Positions 13,001 through 25,570 of a stretch of 64,000 bases of DNA are shown piece by piece (the stretch's first letter is position 1; every line of letters begins with the position of its first letter). The notes below the pieces were generated by a model that was given only the letters and a program-made list of their open reading frames with translations, did not search any database and was not told the origin of the DNA. A program made the position numbers and the translations under genes. Source of the stretch: Trichoplusia ni (lineage: Eukaryota > Arthropoda > Insecta > Lepidoptera > Noctuidae); assembly GCF_003590095.1 (NCBI RefSeq), contig NC_039480.1, positions 17,957,328-18,021,327 of the forward strand, written 5' to 3'.

Positions 13001-14689
13001 AGCCACAAGGCTATTCAAGTGAATTTATTATCAAAAATGTACTGGAAACGACTGTGATTGCTTTACCAAAAAAAAAAAACAAAAATTACAATGCAATAAG
13101 CTCGAAGAGAAATTACTTCATTTAGGGTTAATATTTTCAGATACAGGTAATAAATCATCAATATTCGGGCATTGTAATCTACTCGCCCTGAAATCTAAAA
13201 GATTATTCATGTTTCACATAAAATACATTTTAATTCACCAATATACTTCTTCATCATAATAATTTAAAGCAGGCAACAAAATAGCGAGAAAATTTTCTTT
13301 GAAAAATTACTTCATTCTATAAGATTTCAATAAAAAATAAGAACTGAAGCGAAATCTTAAGACACTTATTGAATACTAAGCAGATGGGCTCGAGTTTACG
13401 TGTCCTGATAAGAATAGTTACTGGGACTGAATAAAAATGTATTTTAGCAAATTTCAGCATTGTGGAAAATGAAGGTTGCTCTGTCATTCATGTTAATACT
13501 GAAATTGTATCAACTTTTTATGAGACAATCTTTTGTAACTTGCTTTTAAGATTAGTTAAAGATGAAATAATGTTCAGTCAGAAAGTTATAAGTTGTAAAA
13601 GATAAAAGTTTATTTAACGTTTACGCTCAAATGTCTCGAAGATTTTGAAAAAAAACAATAGTATGTTACAACATTCTGGATCGACAGCACGAATTTGGTG
13701 TACTATTCGCAGCGATATAAAAATCCGAATGGAACATATAGATTTGAATGAACAAGGTGCTGGATCGTCAACGCAAGCAACTTTTGCAAAGTTACTGTAT
13801 TTTTTTTAATAAGAATAAAACGCAACTTATAAATGGCGAAGCCACTCCAGAACATAGTTATCCTTCTTTCCCGAAGTTGAAATCTGAAATCCCAAGCCCA
13901 CAGTGAGTCGGCACCCCAACAGTGGACTATTTATATAGGCAAACTCACAGGCAAAATCAAGTTTTTTGAAGAATAAACGCTTTACGATTATGTGACGTAA
14001 TCCGATTCAACAAAAACAATGCTGTTTGAACAAGTAATTTAAAAACATGTCTTTCGTTTTAGAGATTTGTTCCATAATACATTTGTATCAAGTATATTGT
14101 ATCAAATCACGTTAAAGGACATTCATCAAAGTTATCTTAGCGTGGGATATCAAATAGCAATTTGTGTTGATCGTCCGATCTTCAGTAATGACTTGAGAAA
14201 CTAATTTATTATAAGTAGATGGTATCGAGTCAGTGACCTTTCAAATTGAAGGGAAATGCGGTTTATGTGTGTTAAGATTTTAAACCTTATTACTTATACA
14301 TGAGTTGGAGTTTATTGCATGGTAGAAAGATAAGTGTCTTTGCCGGCAATTGCATGAATTTACATGTTGCAGAATTACTAACAACGCATCTTTTGGGTCG
14401 ATTGATTATTTTATTTTGCCGTATATAACAGCTGTATCACTAACTAGATTTTGCATAGAGACGTTAGTAACTGACTCAATTTTAACTAAGTGACGTTTGT
14501 GGTTATTATTAAAAAGAAATACAGGAGCGGTTTCAAAGTATGTCATGTGTATGTGAAAATATATAACAATCTTAAGAGTCGTAATTTTTACGTCTCATAA
14601 GACCATTTTGAATCGCTAACGATCTATCCACTATTGCTGTGCTTTACTCAATTATATTGAACATTTATTGTTTTACTCCTTTATTGCAG
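10010..14689. other. Non-coding stretch upstream of the PDZ gene
   Basis: No exon recognised. If the splice donor at 10010 is real, this is the first intron of the PDZ gene; otherwise it is intergenic. A 17-bp palindrome ATTTTCAGTCTGAAAAT occurs near 12306. Nothing else stands out. Confidence 0.4.
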
Positions 14690-14729
14690 ATATGAATTAA
14701 TAACCTACATATTTCTACTCGCCAGGGTA
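14690..14729 (+). other. Probable 5' UTR or extra coding part of PDZ exon
   Basis: TTATTGCAG ends at 14689 and a second acceptor-like CTCGCCAG ends at 14725. Between the first acceptor and ATG 14730 the PDZ frame is open. Either the exon starts at 14690 and may be translated from an upstream start, or it starts at 14726 and is short leader. Confidence 0.45.
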
Positions 14730-17700
14730 ATGCCACCAGACATGGCGATCTCGATGCGCCACACTAAGCTGAAGGCGGAGGAGGCTGCGCTGCTGGCCGG
14801 CGAGCTCAACAAGCCCTCCTGGGAGTCCCGCAACGAGGGCATCCACGAGAGGGTCAGCTTCGAGGACTCCATCTGGGGGTTCGACCTGGCTGGTGGAGTG
14901 TACTACAAGACCCCTTTGAGAGTTACCTATGTAAGTGATACTGTACAGTTCTATAAGAGTTTTGAAATGTCAAGTCTTTTACGATGACATAACGTTGGAT
15001 TTCGAAGGGTAGGTAATTTAAGTAGTCCGGATCCATTTATTGCCATTAAGCTTAACTATAAACTTGACTATTACTAAAGATCTCTATTTTATGACAAATG
15101 GAAGACGTTTACCATAAGTAGTCTGTAGTTTAGGGCGCACTTAGAAGAAAATTTGCAGGGATGTGTATAGGGACACAATTTTAGCGAAAAGTGGTGTCAA
15201 AATGACCTAAACCCTATATTATATTACTTGTAAGTGGTGTGACTACATAAACCATTTTCCCCGGTGTAGGTAAAACCCGACAGTCGCGCTGAGAAAGCTG
15301 GTATCAGGGCGGGAGACAAACTCCTGAGGATCAACGACGTGGACACCTCAACCCTGACCATCCAGCAGGCGCACGACATCATCATAGAGTCAGGGATACA
15401 CCTCAAGCTATCCGTCACATCGTGAGTATTACTTTAAAATTAAAAGTCATTTTATAAAGACATTTACGTTGAGCCTTATCGACCTACCACTACTTTTTAA
15501 AATAAGACTATAGTAGCTGGGAAGGGAGATGCCACCTACGCCAAGACGTGCCCACTTTGTTTCTGCAATTACAACAACCTCCAACTCCCTGTAGGCTCAA
15601 TGAGTCCTGATATCAGGTTTGTTGCTATTGTTACAACAAGAGTGCGCAACAAAAAAAAATGCGCAATAACAAAATATCCCGCCCTAAGGATTTTATTAAT
15701 ATCTTTGGGGTGTCACAAAACTTCAAGTCAGGAATATACAAATTCATGCCCTACGCGGGGACCGAAACCCGAGATGGGAACAGTGCATTTAGCTTTTTAA
15801 CCTTTAAAATTCGGCTATCCGTACAGTTACATCAAATTTACTTCGATAGTTGTTATTTTCCTTTACCGATTCAAGGAGAAGCCAGATTACTAGTAACATT
15901 CTACTTAGTATAATAAATGCTGTTCCTATACAAGATATGGCAGACACCATCCCCTGTACAACGCGGTGTTTCGCCCACATCTGCCCAATTTTCCAGTAGT
16001 TTGTAAATGTAATCGAGCGCTCTTGATCCAACGCTTAAGTGCCAGCCTGTTAGAATGTTTATGTTAATAACTTATTAATATTCTACTCCAAAGATCTGTA
16101 GTTAATGTTTGATGTTAGAGCAGCGAGAAAACAATTTTCGACATTAAACGGGGAATTGCATGCTTAGGTATTCCAAAAAAAGTTGCCAAGTGTTGACTTT
16201 GTAAACTGCTATTAGTATACGAGAAAAAATGTAACCAAACTCTAAGTTTCGTTAAAAAATTATTGTATTCATTTTTATTGAAAAATGAACAGTTAAAGTC
16301 AAACTTTTAATACTAACGACATAACCCAAGTTTTCTTAATGATGAATGATTGTCTGTGATGACGGCAACATCTTCTGACTAAAATTCACGTAAAGTGTAA
16401 ACAAACACATGTCATGTTCACCGAACAAAATCGATTAATATATTTCTTTTTCCTTCTAGACCTGATGATGAGGAGGATGCCTACTACTGCTACGAAGATC
16501 CTATTGTAAGTAGCTCCTACGTAAAATAAGTTTACAAGTACTTCTTAAGATTTATATCGGTTGTCGTATTGGCAAACGACACTCAATTAAATGTTACGCT
16601 GTATTTGTCAATGCGAAGTGAAACGTTAAGACAAATCGACAATTAAGATCAAATAAAATACCGTAGTTAATGCGACTGGGGAATTTTTATAGACAAGGAA
16701 ATGATCTTAAAGGAAATACTTTTTTTTATGAATGATTAATGTAATGGTTAAATTAATATCTAATAGCCGAGTGGTTGAGATCACTTAGCCGATACCGTCG
16801 CGGGTTCGATTCCCACGTAGGACAAGCCTTGGCGTGATCCACAAATGCCTGTCCTTGCGTCTCTGGCTGGATGGCTTTGTACAAGTGACTTAAAATTTGG
16901 TGAAACTTAAGTCCTCAAGGCCGGTAGTCATTTAGGAAGAAAAAATAATAACAAATTTACAATTAATATCATTTTTGTTGGCTTCTACCTAAATTTAAAT
17001 CTTCTACCTATTTAAGTTATCTAGTTTGTATACGGAAGATGTAAATATAAAATCGATATTTATTAATACCACGTCTCCGCTTGGCAATATCTGGTATTAC
17101 CTGCTTAGTATAGTTGGCAGAGAGATAAAATATCGCAGAGCATAAACTAATCGTCAATACGACGCTATATTGTCTGAGCGATTGGATTATGAGGCGCTAA
17201 TTGTATAATGTATGACACCCTTTTAAAATAGTTCGCGTTATCTAGAATTTATAGCTAAGGCTTTACGCACACGAAGTAGCTTAAGGCTGCGTTTCCACCA
17301 AAGATGTGGGAGGGAAAAATATCCTGCAAAGATGTCTATCTTGGCTGTGAAGATGTGCGAGGAAAATGGTAGTGGAGCTGTGAAAATGAGCGAAGCGAAA
17401 ATAGGTCTTGCTCTAACAGTATGTCGCAAAACTCGCTAGATACCCTTCTCTCATACCTTGCACACATCCTGCGCTTTTTAAGAATATGCAAAAATGTTGC
17501 TCAGCTGAGCCGTTTCCACCAGAGCTATGCTGACCGAGTCGAGATCGATAAAGCATTTTATTGCTACGCACAATTCTGATGGAAACACGGCCTTAGTATC
17601 CGATACCTAATTGAAGTCGTTGTGAAATCCACAGAGGTTACATACGAATGTGTTAGAAAAAATATACTCGTAGGGCATTATTTGTTATAAAAGGTTGCGT

Positions 17701-20700
17701 GTGAAGATACAGTTATTCTCTTTGTATGTTTTTAAATCGCGTCTTCTATAAAATATTTTATCATTACCAGTCCATTTCTGAAAAGCTTTTAAAAATACTT
17801 ATTGCTCTTACCAAAATATATGACAAGGCAATCGAACAGCCATATGCACGACTGGCACTTGGCTAAGTGGCGTAGGTATATAATATTTATTTCTCTCTAC
17901 ATTTTACTTGGCAATGACAAAGACAGCATGACACCTATTTTCCGTATGGATAATTCTAAATGGAGAGGAAATAAATAGAAATTCCTTGTAATAAGTATCT
18001 ATAAGAAGTTCTTAATGCTTGTTTTGTTTTCTTTATTCAGTTGGATGGTTACGACAGTGAGGAGGAGAGACGAAGGGAAGAAGAAAAGGCCAGAAAGAGG
18101 AGGGTTTGTGCACGAGTGGTACGTACAAGTTTTTTTTTATTTCCTTTTACGGTATTTTATGTCCCTTCATCTGATCTAATGGAATGAAATGATATACTTT
18201 GTAAGCAGGATATATTATTTGTTTTACATATGTTTTTTGGGAAAACTGGAGTCTATATTTACTTCCAATATAAAATAAACTCTTATTTGTTTTAAAGTTA
18301 AGTGTGTCTACGTACACACGCATGACAATTTCACAGTTTTTCAGTAATAAGGACTTTACTAGACATAATATTTAGTAAACGACTTGGATAAGTCATATTG
18401 AGACTCCCCATTTTGATAAAATATCAAATTTCTATTTATTTTCTCCTACGTTTATTAAATACTTACAAAATAAGATGATATTAATTGATTGCTTGAGGCG
18501 TTAGACGGGCATTTACATAATAACGATATAAATATAAATTACTTGATATAACTTCATAATTAAATATCTGACGGACAAAAAAAAACTTCAATAAATAAAG
18601 ATATTATTTAGTATCTCTTAATACAGTAAAAGAACGAATAGAGCATGGCACAAGACAGAGGCGACGTCGACATCAATAAAGAAACACTTACTCCAAGTAA
18701 TGAAAATACATTTAGTATTTTAAATGGATGCATTTCAACCATATGGATTATCATAAGTGCCTAGCTCAGTATGGATAAGTTTTGCTTTCTCGAATTTATT
18801 TTCCAGCCATTGTATAAGTAAATATTAAACATTCATTATGAATGGGAACGTTATCGAATCTCACTGACAAGGGCCAACTAGACCTTATGTCTAGTGTATT
18901 AGTGTATTAGTGTCCTTGTAACATCTGTCTCGTGTCGCACTACGTTTATTCTTTCATTCCATATCAAGCTTTATTTATTTGCGGCTGAACATTTGATATT
19001 TGCTTTTCATTAAATTCTTCTAGTGAATAAATATGTTTTTATAATTAACACTTCGGTCTATTTGTCTTTCTGCTTGCTTTAATTTTTCGTTCAAATTGAT
19101 CTTTCGTGGGTTTCTGTATGATTCTCATGTTACAAAATAATTATGAGAAAAATGGAAATCCAGGACAACAAAATTGTGGGCCTAAATAAATTGTCATTTG
19201 AGTTTAGCGTTTGGCTATATTACAGATTTGAAATATCTGTGACCTTAATAAGAGTTTTTTTTTATATTTGTCTCTATTTATCCTCGTACTGTAAAGCTGA
19301 AGAGTTCTTAAGTATTATCACTAAGACTTTCTTTGTTTGTAACATTCCAGAGCCACTTCTGGAGTCTACAATGGCCGTGGGTCAGCAAGAGACGACTCAT
19401 ATACAGAGAATCAAATTGTTTCATGGTGCCCAGCAAATATGAAGAAGCACGAAGGTAAAAAATATACTTAACATAGCTAATTAATATCACAAAACATATT
19501 TACAAAATATATCCAGTCGCACTAAGGCTTACCGACTCAACCAATATTTATTTTTAATTTAAATATGCAATGCAAAAATACTTTAACACAACCATGTTTT
19601 TATTTGTATTCATAGTCGACTCGATAATGGAGAATCAAATTAACTAAAAATTTAGCATTAAGTCCACACAAACAAACATACGATGTTTTTGCTCAAACAT
19701 ATCATGCCATCTTTTGTTCTAGCGAGACAACCGGCTCTGATGCTGAATCAGATATATAAGATTGATATATAAAAACTATCATTTGACAAAATCCACGCAA
19801 AGGTTCAGTTTTTCATTTTCACCCAATTACTTAGCATGTTTCGTGTCTCTTGGTCTTGCATTACCTATCTCTAAATATAATATGTATTAAACCTGATGTA
19901 AAAAAATGTTACCCTTAAATAACCCCCTATAAGCGTCTTGTGTCCAGAAATCTTGCCCCCATTTCAGAAACAGTCAAACCATTACATTGTGATATCATTT
20001 GAATTTCTCATGATTTCAGAGACAAATACCCACCTCTCCCAGTATTGCGATACACCGATGAAATAGTCCATTTCAGCGCAGATCAGGAAAAAGAAAACAA
20101 AAAGCGTATTCCATCGTTAACGGAGGTCAAAGAAAAGGCAAGGAAAGCCAGACAGGAACGACTAGCAAACGGCGACGCAGTGAGTGACATAACTGATGAT
20201 GGGTCAGTACGTAACATGGATGAAGATGAAAAACCAGCAGATGACGAATCTATGGCACCATTGAATGAAGAAGAAAGTAAACAAGAGGACGAGAGAAATG
20301 TAGAAGAAATGAAGGAAGCGACAGAACCAGAAAATAAAGAAGAAAGTAATGTAAGCGTCGATGATGAAGTAAAAGAAAATGCTGATGAAGAAATTAAAGA
20401 AAGCAGTGAAACAGCTGACGAAGTGGTCAATGACGCTGTTGAATCCGCTCCCGAAGAAAAAGCGGAGGAACCCAACGATTTATTAAGTCCCATACCTGAG
20501 GCTGCTGAAGAAAGAAACCTAGAAATGGAACAAGAACCTGCTGCAGAGGAAGGAACAGAAAACGGTGATGTTGTAATGAACGGTGATTTAAATGATGATG
20601 AGATGATCAATGAAGTGCTGGGCAAGTCAAACGAAAACGTACCCAGAGGTGAAGAGGACAATATCTTAGATAGTATTTTAAGTGACGAAGGACAGAATTT

Positions 20701-20731
20701 GGAGAATTCTGAATCCAATAACGAAAGATAA
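14730..20731 (+). CDS. Zasp-like single-PDZ protein with acidic C-terminal tail, six coding exons
   Basis: Coding exons read as 14730-14930, 15270-15421, 16460-16505, 18041-18118, 19351-19454 and 20020-20731. All introns are GT-AG, phases agree at every junction, and the total is 1293 nt (430 aa plus TAA). Residues ~48-118 form a PDZ domain: a WGFDLAGG carboxylate-binding loop, then AGIRAGDKLLRINDVD and an AHDIIIESG helix, closest in style to Zasp/PDZ-LIM proteins. Exon 4 is highly charged (EEERRREEEKARKRR). Exon 5 carries an aromatic block, FWSLQWPWVSKRRLIY. The last ~190 residues are Glu/Asp-rich and probably disordered. No LIM domain or ZM motif is seen, unlike full-length Zasp proteins. 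Likely role, inferred from the PDZ alone: a cytoskeletal or muscle Z-disc-type scaffold. The frame stays open upstream of the chosen ATG to the acceptor at 14688-14689, so the true start may lie in an unseen upstream exon. Confidence 0.85.
14931..15269 (+). other. PDZ gene intron 1
   Basis: Donor TAT|GTAAGT at 14931 and acceptor GGTGTAG ending at 15269. It splits the PDZ domain after the first beta strands, in phase 0. No repeat recognised inside. Confidence 0.8.
15422..16459 (+). other. PDZ gene intron 2
   Basis: Donor ATC|GTGAGT and acceptor CCTTCTAG ending at 16459. Phase 2: two bases of the serine codon are left of the intron and one is right. The small frames within it show no domain. 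Confidence 0.8.
16745..16925 (+). repeat. tRNA-derived SINE
   Basis: This is the best-preserved copy in the window. An A-box-like TAGCCGAGTGGTTGAG is followed about 35 bp later by the B-box GTCGCGGGTTCGATTCCC, then the GTAGGACAAGCC body and a CTTTGTACAAGTGACTT tail. The sense matches the host gene. The RNA polymerase III boxes come from a tRNA, but no tRNA fold completes. Confidence 0.75.
17282..17595. mobile_element. MITE-like element with ~20-bp terminal inverted repeats
   Basis: The left end TAAGGCTGCGTTTCCACCA pairs with the right end, read in reverse as TAAGGCCGTGTTTCCATCA, with three mismatches. The element is about 314 bp and has no coding capacity. Flanks are compatible with a TA duplication, or with a mutated TTAA (left TTAA, right TTAG), so the superfamily is uncertain (Tc1/mariner or piggyBac-like). 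A second GTTTCCACCAGAGC lies internally at about 17512. Confidence 0.65.
18119..19350 (+). other. PDZ gene intron 4
   Basis: Donor GTG|GTACGT at 18119 and acceptor ACATTCCAG ending at 19350, phase 0. An open frame at 19143-19442 overlaps exon 5 in another frame and is not the gene. No repeat recognised. Confidence 0.75.
19455..20019 (+). other. PDZ gene intron 5
   Basis: Donor GAAG|GTAAAA and acceptor GATTTCAG ending at 20019, phase 2. Joining exons 5 and 6 here makes an arginine codon and keeps the frame through YEEARRDKYPPLPVLRY. Confidence 0.8.
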
Positions 20732-20911
20732 AAGACTTTGTTTAACAATATTAATTTAACTTACTCAAGCAAAATCCTTGGATTGGATGGGCTATGAGTA
20801 AACGCTACAGTGGTGCCAAATAAGGCTGCCATAGTGTAGAACGATTATTTGTGATACTTTTAGTAAAATTGATTCTCATTTTCATATATTTAGCATTTAC
20901 CACAAAATAAA
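20732..20911 (+). other. PDZ gene 3' UTR with AATAAA
   Basis: AT-rich sequence after the stop. The first good polyadenylation signal, AATAAA, is at 20906-20911. Later AT-rich sequence could hold alternative ends. Confidence 0.5.
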
Positions 20912-23900
20912 TTGTCAATTCATGCAGAAAGATTAAACAATTAGTATTGTCATTTGTTTCCAATCAATTGAGTTCTAAATTAACTTGTGATTAGTGTCAT
21001 TACAATTGGTTCAGTGGTTAATATAAACTGGTATCCCGGTCAATAGATCATGAGTTTGATCTCGTGCCAGGCTCTTTGTTGAAAGAGAAAATAACACCTG
21101 GCTTTAATTAGATAGAGTACAAATATAGTTTTAAAGGTATTTAAGTGTAAGATCATGTAGTTAAGTATTATAAGTGCCGAATTAATATCGAATATTAAAG
21201 TTAAGATGAAAATCAGGTCTGTGTTTTTCTTTCTTCGATAATAAGTTTGATATTCTCATAGTTTCAAAGCTCTTCTGAGTATTATATTAAAATTACCTGC
21301 AATTTACGGTTTCTTGTCCATTCTGAGTGAAAAAGAGAAATGTACACAAAGTTTACAAGAAAACGGATTTTCCCAAAAAAAAAGTAAGGCCTGACGTAAA
21401 TACTTCTGATCGCGTTTATAATTCATTAACAGAAAATAAAAGATTTCATCAAAAAGATACGTATTTTGTGAATTAAATATCGCATTTATGAAGCAATGAA
21501 GTTTCAATTTATCAGTTGAAGCTTCATTGGGCCCGATGTTTAAAATGTTTGAAACAGATTGTGCCGAAATGGAAATCATTATGAAACGAGCAAAAACGCC
21601 GTCAACAATGCTCTTTAACTTTAATTTATATTGGGAATTTTAATCGGCTACGCTGATGATAATAAATATCGCAAAATATTTACTAGAGATATCACATTAA
21701 TTGTTATAACAAAACAATTATATTTTATACATTTAAAAACAGCTGTTGTGTTATTATTAATTATTTTCGTATATCAGTTTTATCTTTCAGAAATAAAAGA
21801 TAGCACTCTACAAAATTTTAAAGAAATAAAAATGATATTATAAAAGCACAAAGATTGAATTTCGTACAATGGCTTCAATATTTTAATTCTTCGCAAAAAT
21901 GATTCCAAAAAATATTAATCAATTTGCAATGTGATAGTTGATATGTGCCATGTACGTCACTGACTAAAGCACGCTTTAGAAAAACTTAATAGACTCCTAT
22001 ATTTAATGGTCGCTAAGTATTAATTGTTATTACGACCATAAACCTTAAGGGCGAAAGCATATCAATATGTTTAACACCCTTTTAGCTTGGTATAGCAGTA
22101 ATTATACATTTCATACCCACGGGAATATTAAGCTCACTGTGGGCTACTACGAGCACTCAAAATAAGCCCGTTAGCGTTGTGGGAGGGAGACATCGTTATG
22201 CGCAATATAGAGCACCTTCTCGTTTTTCCAGTGGCAGCAATTCTGTTCTTAGTTTTTTTAGTACAGGCACTGGTACTTGTGACCGCAGACTGGCGTCCAC
22301 TTCGACCTTTTATTGCCGATGCAGATTGCTGACAGCTGACGATTGATTACTCCTATTCGTCTAAATGTAGCGTGTTATGTATATATTTATTACGGAAAGT
22401 CTTTAAGACTGTAAGCTAATGTAAAAGCGCAAATTTGAAGGGTATCAAAAAATATAAAATTTCGTCAAACTTTTGACAAACCTTTTAGACCAGACGCGCT
22501 ATGATAAACCATGTAAGACGCAAATAAGTTGACCGTCTCGGGAACCCTGTATGAATCAACATATAAATATTCATGGAAAAAGGAAAACCCAGTCGCCATA
22601 TTGGAAAATCTCATTCCACAGCTGAGCTTTGATAACAACATTAAGAGGACATAAAGGACCATCAATTAAACGAAATATAAACAATAACATTCAATCATTT
22701 CCCCTCCAAAATGAGCAAAATCGTCGACTTAGTAAAGGGTCGATACGATTTTAATTAATTTCTTACTTTAGAGGCCATTATTTTTGATTGATTTCGGCTT
22801 TTCAATATCGCTGTAAATATTTTCTTTGCCGTTTCAGTTTAGACAATATAAATTAATTTGTAAGTTTTATGAAGGTCCCTGAATGAAGCGTGGGTAGGTT
22901 GATCGTTGATAAAGCCCTTCGTATAAAAGTCATTTATGTGTATGAGATCTGATAAGTAACAGTCGATTTTAACAAAAAGAAAATGGTTCTATATGGCACT
23001 GCATTTTTTAATGTTTCTATCCTAATCGCAGTATAACGTTACAAATATGTCCAAAAACAATGTTAACTTTATAGAGTTTTTATTTATTGCGTCTTTACAT
23101 ATTAAATGTTTGGTCAAAGTCCCATGACTTATCGATATAAAATGGCATTTCCATACATTTGAGCGTTATTAACATGACTTAAAAATACTCATACCTACGT
23201 CTATTCGAACTTATGTTCAATAAATCAACGTTCAATCACGTCAGCCAATTACAAGGCATACATGAAAAATAACCAAACAACAGACCAATTGGTCGGGATC
23301 TGACGCGCCGTACTAATATTTGAGCGACGACGAGGGGGGGGGGCTGGCGATGACGTCACAGCTCCGATTAAACCGTTATTGGTTTGGACAGGGATCACTA
23401 ATTAAGGGTAACCTTGCAGGTATTTGACGATTGGGATAGACAATTCAGAAATGAATGGGTTCAGGATATAAAAATATAGGTATGATTCGGTCTGTCTCGT
23501 TTTCGGAGAATGTTTTTCTTTTATATTTTAAATATTAAGTATAGGGGGAGTCAACTGGTAATATCTGGAAGTCAAAACATCAGTTTGAACAGCTCTTTTA
23601 TTTTAAAAATAAAGCTTCGATTTATATATTTATTTTATTGTTGTTTGTTCTTCATAAAAATACAGTAGACATACACTTTTCAAACACAACTGAAAATATC
23701 TTTCAGATATAGGGCTTTCCACTTCTGACCATTTGGGATGCTTAGAGAGATTTGTTTTTGTTAAGTACTTTAAAATAGGCATATAAAAAAAGGTTTTGGT
23801 ACTTATACAAAACAAGAGACGAATACGAGCGAGTAATTTTAGAGAAATAAAAGGTGTTTATTCAAAGGTATTCTGTAGCTACTCATCCCAGCTTAACAGC

Positions 23901-24324
23901 CCCGCTCTATTGAAACGCAGCCTAAACGGTCACACGATTCGACATTATCTGAGTCAAGAGGCAAAAACCAATTTATTTCGTATTAATATGATCGAATAGA
24001 CCTCAAAACGAATTACATCTTCAAAGGGACCTTGATGGAATAACTGACCCTAATCAAGGGTCTTCACACCTTCATCTCAAACATGAAAGGTGAAGAAAAT
24101 TGACGATACACGTGTTCATTTTGTATGTATGTATGTAGCTTAGAATAAAAGTTCGAGAATCAACAAAACTTTGTGTGAGGTTAAGCCACGCTTGTAGTGT
24201 TGCGTTATAATATCCTGGGACCTGGCACTTGCCAAAACTCTTAAAACTGGACCCTAGTTGTAATATTTGATCATAAATTTAGTAAAATTAAGAAAAGCTA
24301 GTCCTACAATTTCGCCATCATTGT
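20912..24324. other. Intergenic non-coding stretch
   Basis: No gene recognised. A tRNA-like block near 21010-21080 (GGTTCAGTGGTTAA, then GGTATCCCGGTC and GAGTTTGATCTCGTG) may be another decayed tRNA-derived SINE. A nine-to-ten-base G run lies at 23334-23343, next to GATGACGTCAC. Confidence 0.4.
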
Positions 24325-24610
24325 CCTAGCCTTTTCCTAAATTGTGGGTCCTGGCTGTTATTCCTACATCTTTGACAGTCGTTACAGGTAGTCAGAAGCT
24401 TGAAAAGTCTGACAGCCAGTCTAACCAAGGGGTGTCGTGTTGCCCAGGTAACTGGGTTGAGGAGGTCAGATAGGCAGTCGCTCCTTGTAAAACACTGGTA
24501 CTCAGCTGAAACCGGTTAGACTGGTAGCCGACAACAACATAGTTGGGAAAAGGCTAGGCCAATAATGATGATGATGTCCTAGCCTTTCCCTAACTATGAT
24601 GGGGTCAGCT
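24325..24610 (-). repeat. Noctuid-type dispersed repeat, reverse and scrambled
   Basis: 24345-24563 is the reverse complement of much of 2611-2830, including CAGGTAACTGGGTTGAGGAG and CCGGTTAGACTGG. It is flanked on both sides by short pieces of the family's 5' start in + orientation (CCTAGCCTTTTCC at about 24325 and CCTAGCCTTTCCCTAACTA at 24578). This gives a head-to-head rearranged unit. Confidence 0.65.
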
Positions 24611-25399
24611 CAATACTCAATACTCAATACTCAATCATTTATTGCATTCCATATATAAACTTCTCCAGCTTTCAGATATAAACTAGCACCATTTAATAGA
24701 ATTGCCTAGTAGAAGTGTGTTAATGAGCTTTAGTAATTTATAAAATCTAGTCGACATAATTATTATTAAAGACGATATTAACTGCGTAGATAAAGTTAAT
24801 AATAATCGGCTACGACGTAGCAGATGTAGCTTTTGCGTCAGTACTACGCAACCGCTACGACGTAGCGTAGGCATTGTGTAGCCAACCTTAATTGAGGTTT
24901 GAGCAAATATTTAACTAGTAATCCATTATTGTTTACGAAGTAATGAATCTTAAGTAATATAATAGCTTTAATGTGATCATAATACATTAGATTAAGTAAG
25001 AAAACTTAATGTTGTCAGGTTAATGTAACTCTTTGTTTATAATGATGGAAGCAAAATAAAGGTATTTAAAAAAAATGGTCATTTCGCTTCTTTTATTCGT
25101 TTAATGAATAATATGGACACTTACCTAAAGAACATATTTATTTTATTCTCGAAACTCATGCGTACACTATGTCAAAACGAATTTAATAAAAACTACACAT
25201 TTTTTACAAGAGCTCATTAATTTTCGTAACATATCAAAATTCTTTAGGATATTTTATAAAACCTTTTGCAACACAACAAGAAATGAGGAAAATGTATTTT
25301 AAAACCTGAAATTTAAAAAGAATTACTTAAAAAAAAGAAAACATTTTAAAAATATTTCACAGCAAACGCTTTGAATGTAACAAATTAAACTGGATGGAT
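24611..25399. other. Non-coding stretch with short repeats
   Basis: A microsatellite (ACTCA)n-like run lies at about 24611-24635. GCTACGACGTAGC occurs twice, at about 24810 and 24853, and is nearly palindromic. No gene recognised. Confidence 0.4.
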
Positions 25400-25570
25400 A
25401 CAGAATAGTCTGTCGGCCGGCGGACGCTGGACCGGAAATGAAGGGTCCAGGAGAGGCTACATCCGGCCGCCATGTTGGATTGTCTCGCCTCCAAGTCGAG
25501 GGAAAGGAAAGACCTCGTTATGCCCTCATCTGAATGTGTAGGCTGTACCCAGTACAGGGTGTACTTTTAA
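25400..25570. other. GC-rich island of unknown nature
   Basis: This ~170-bp patch (GTCGGCCGGCGGACGC, CCGGCCGCCATG) is clearly richer in GC than its surroundings. On the + strand a Kozak-like GCCGCCATG opens a 32-codon frame at 25472-25570. No domain or splice pattern is seen. It may be an exon end, a promoter patch or part of an unknown repeat. Confidence 0.25.

Larger units (their letters stand above)
16506..18040 (+). other. PDZ gene intron 3, carrying a SINE and a MITE
   Basis: Donor ATT|GTAAGT and acceptor TTTATTCAG ending at 18040, phase 0. It contains the SINE at 16745-16925 and the inverted-repeat element at 17282-17595. Confidence 0.8.

Noticed and set aside
16745..16925. Possible tRNA gene
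   Set aside because: A and B boxes are present, but acceptor and anticodon arms do not form. The body and tail repeat at 3290 and 4700, so it is a SINE.
20083..20748. 221-codon Ser-rich frame antisense to the acidic exon
   Set aside because: It mirrors the Glu/Asp-rich codons of the PDZ gene's last exon (GAA/GAG becomes TTC/CTC, and TCn in another frame) and has no independent support.
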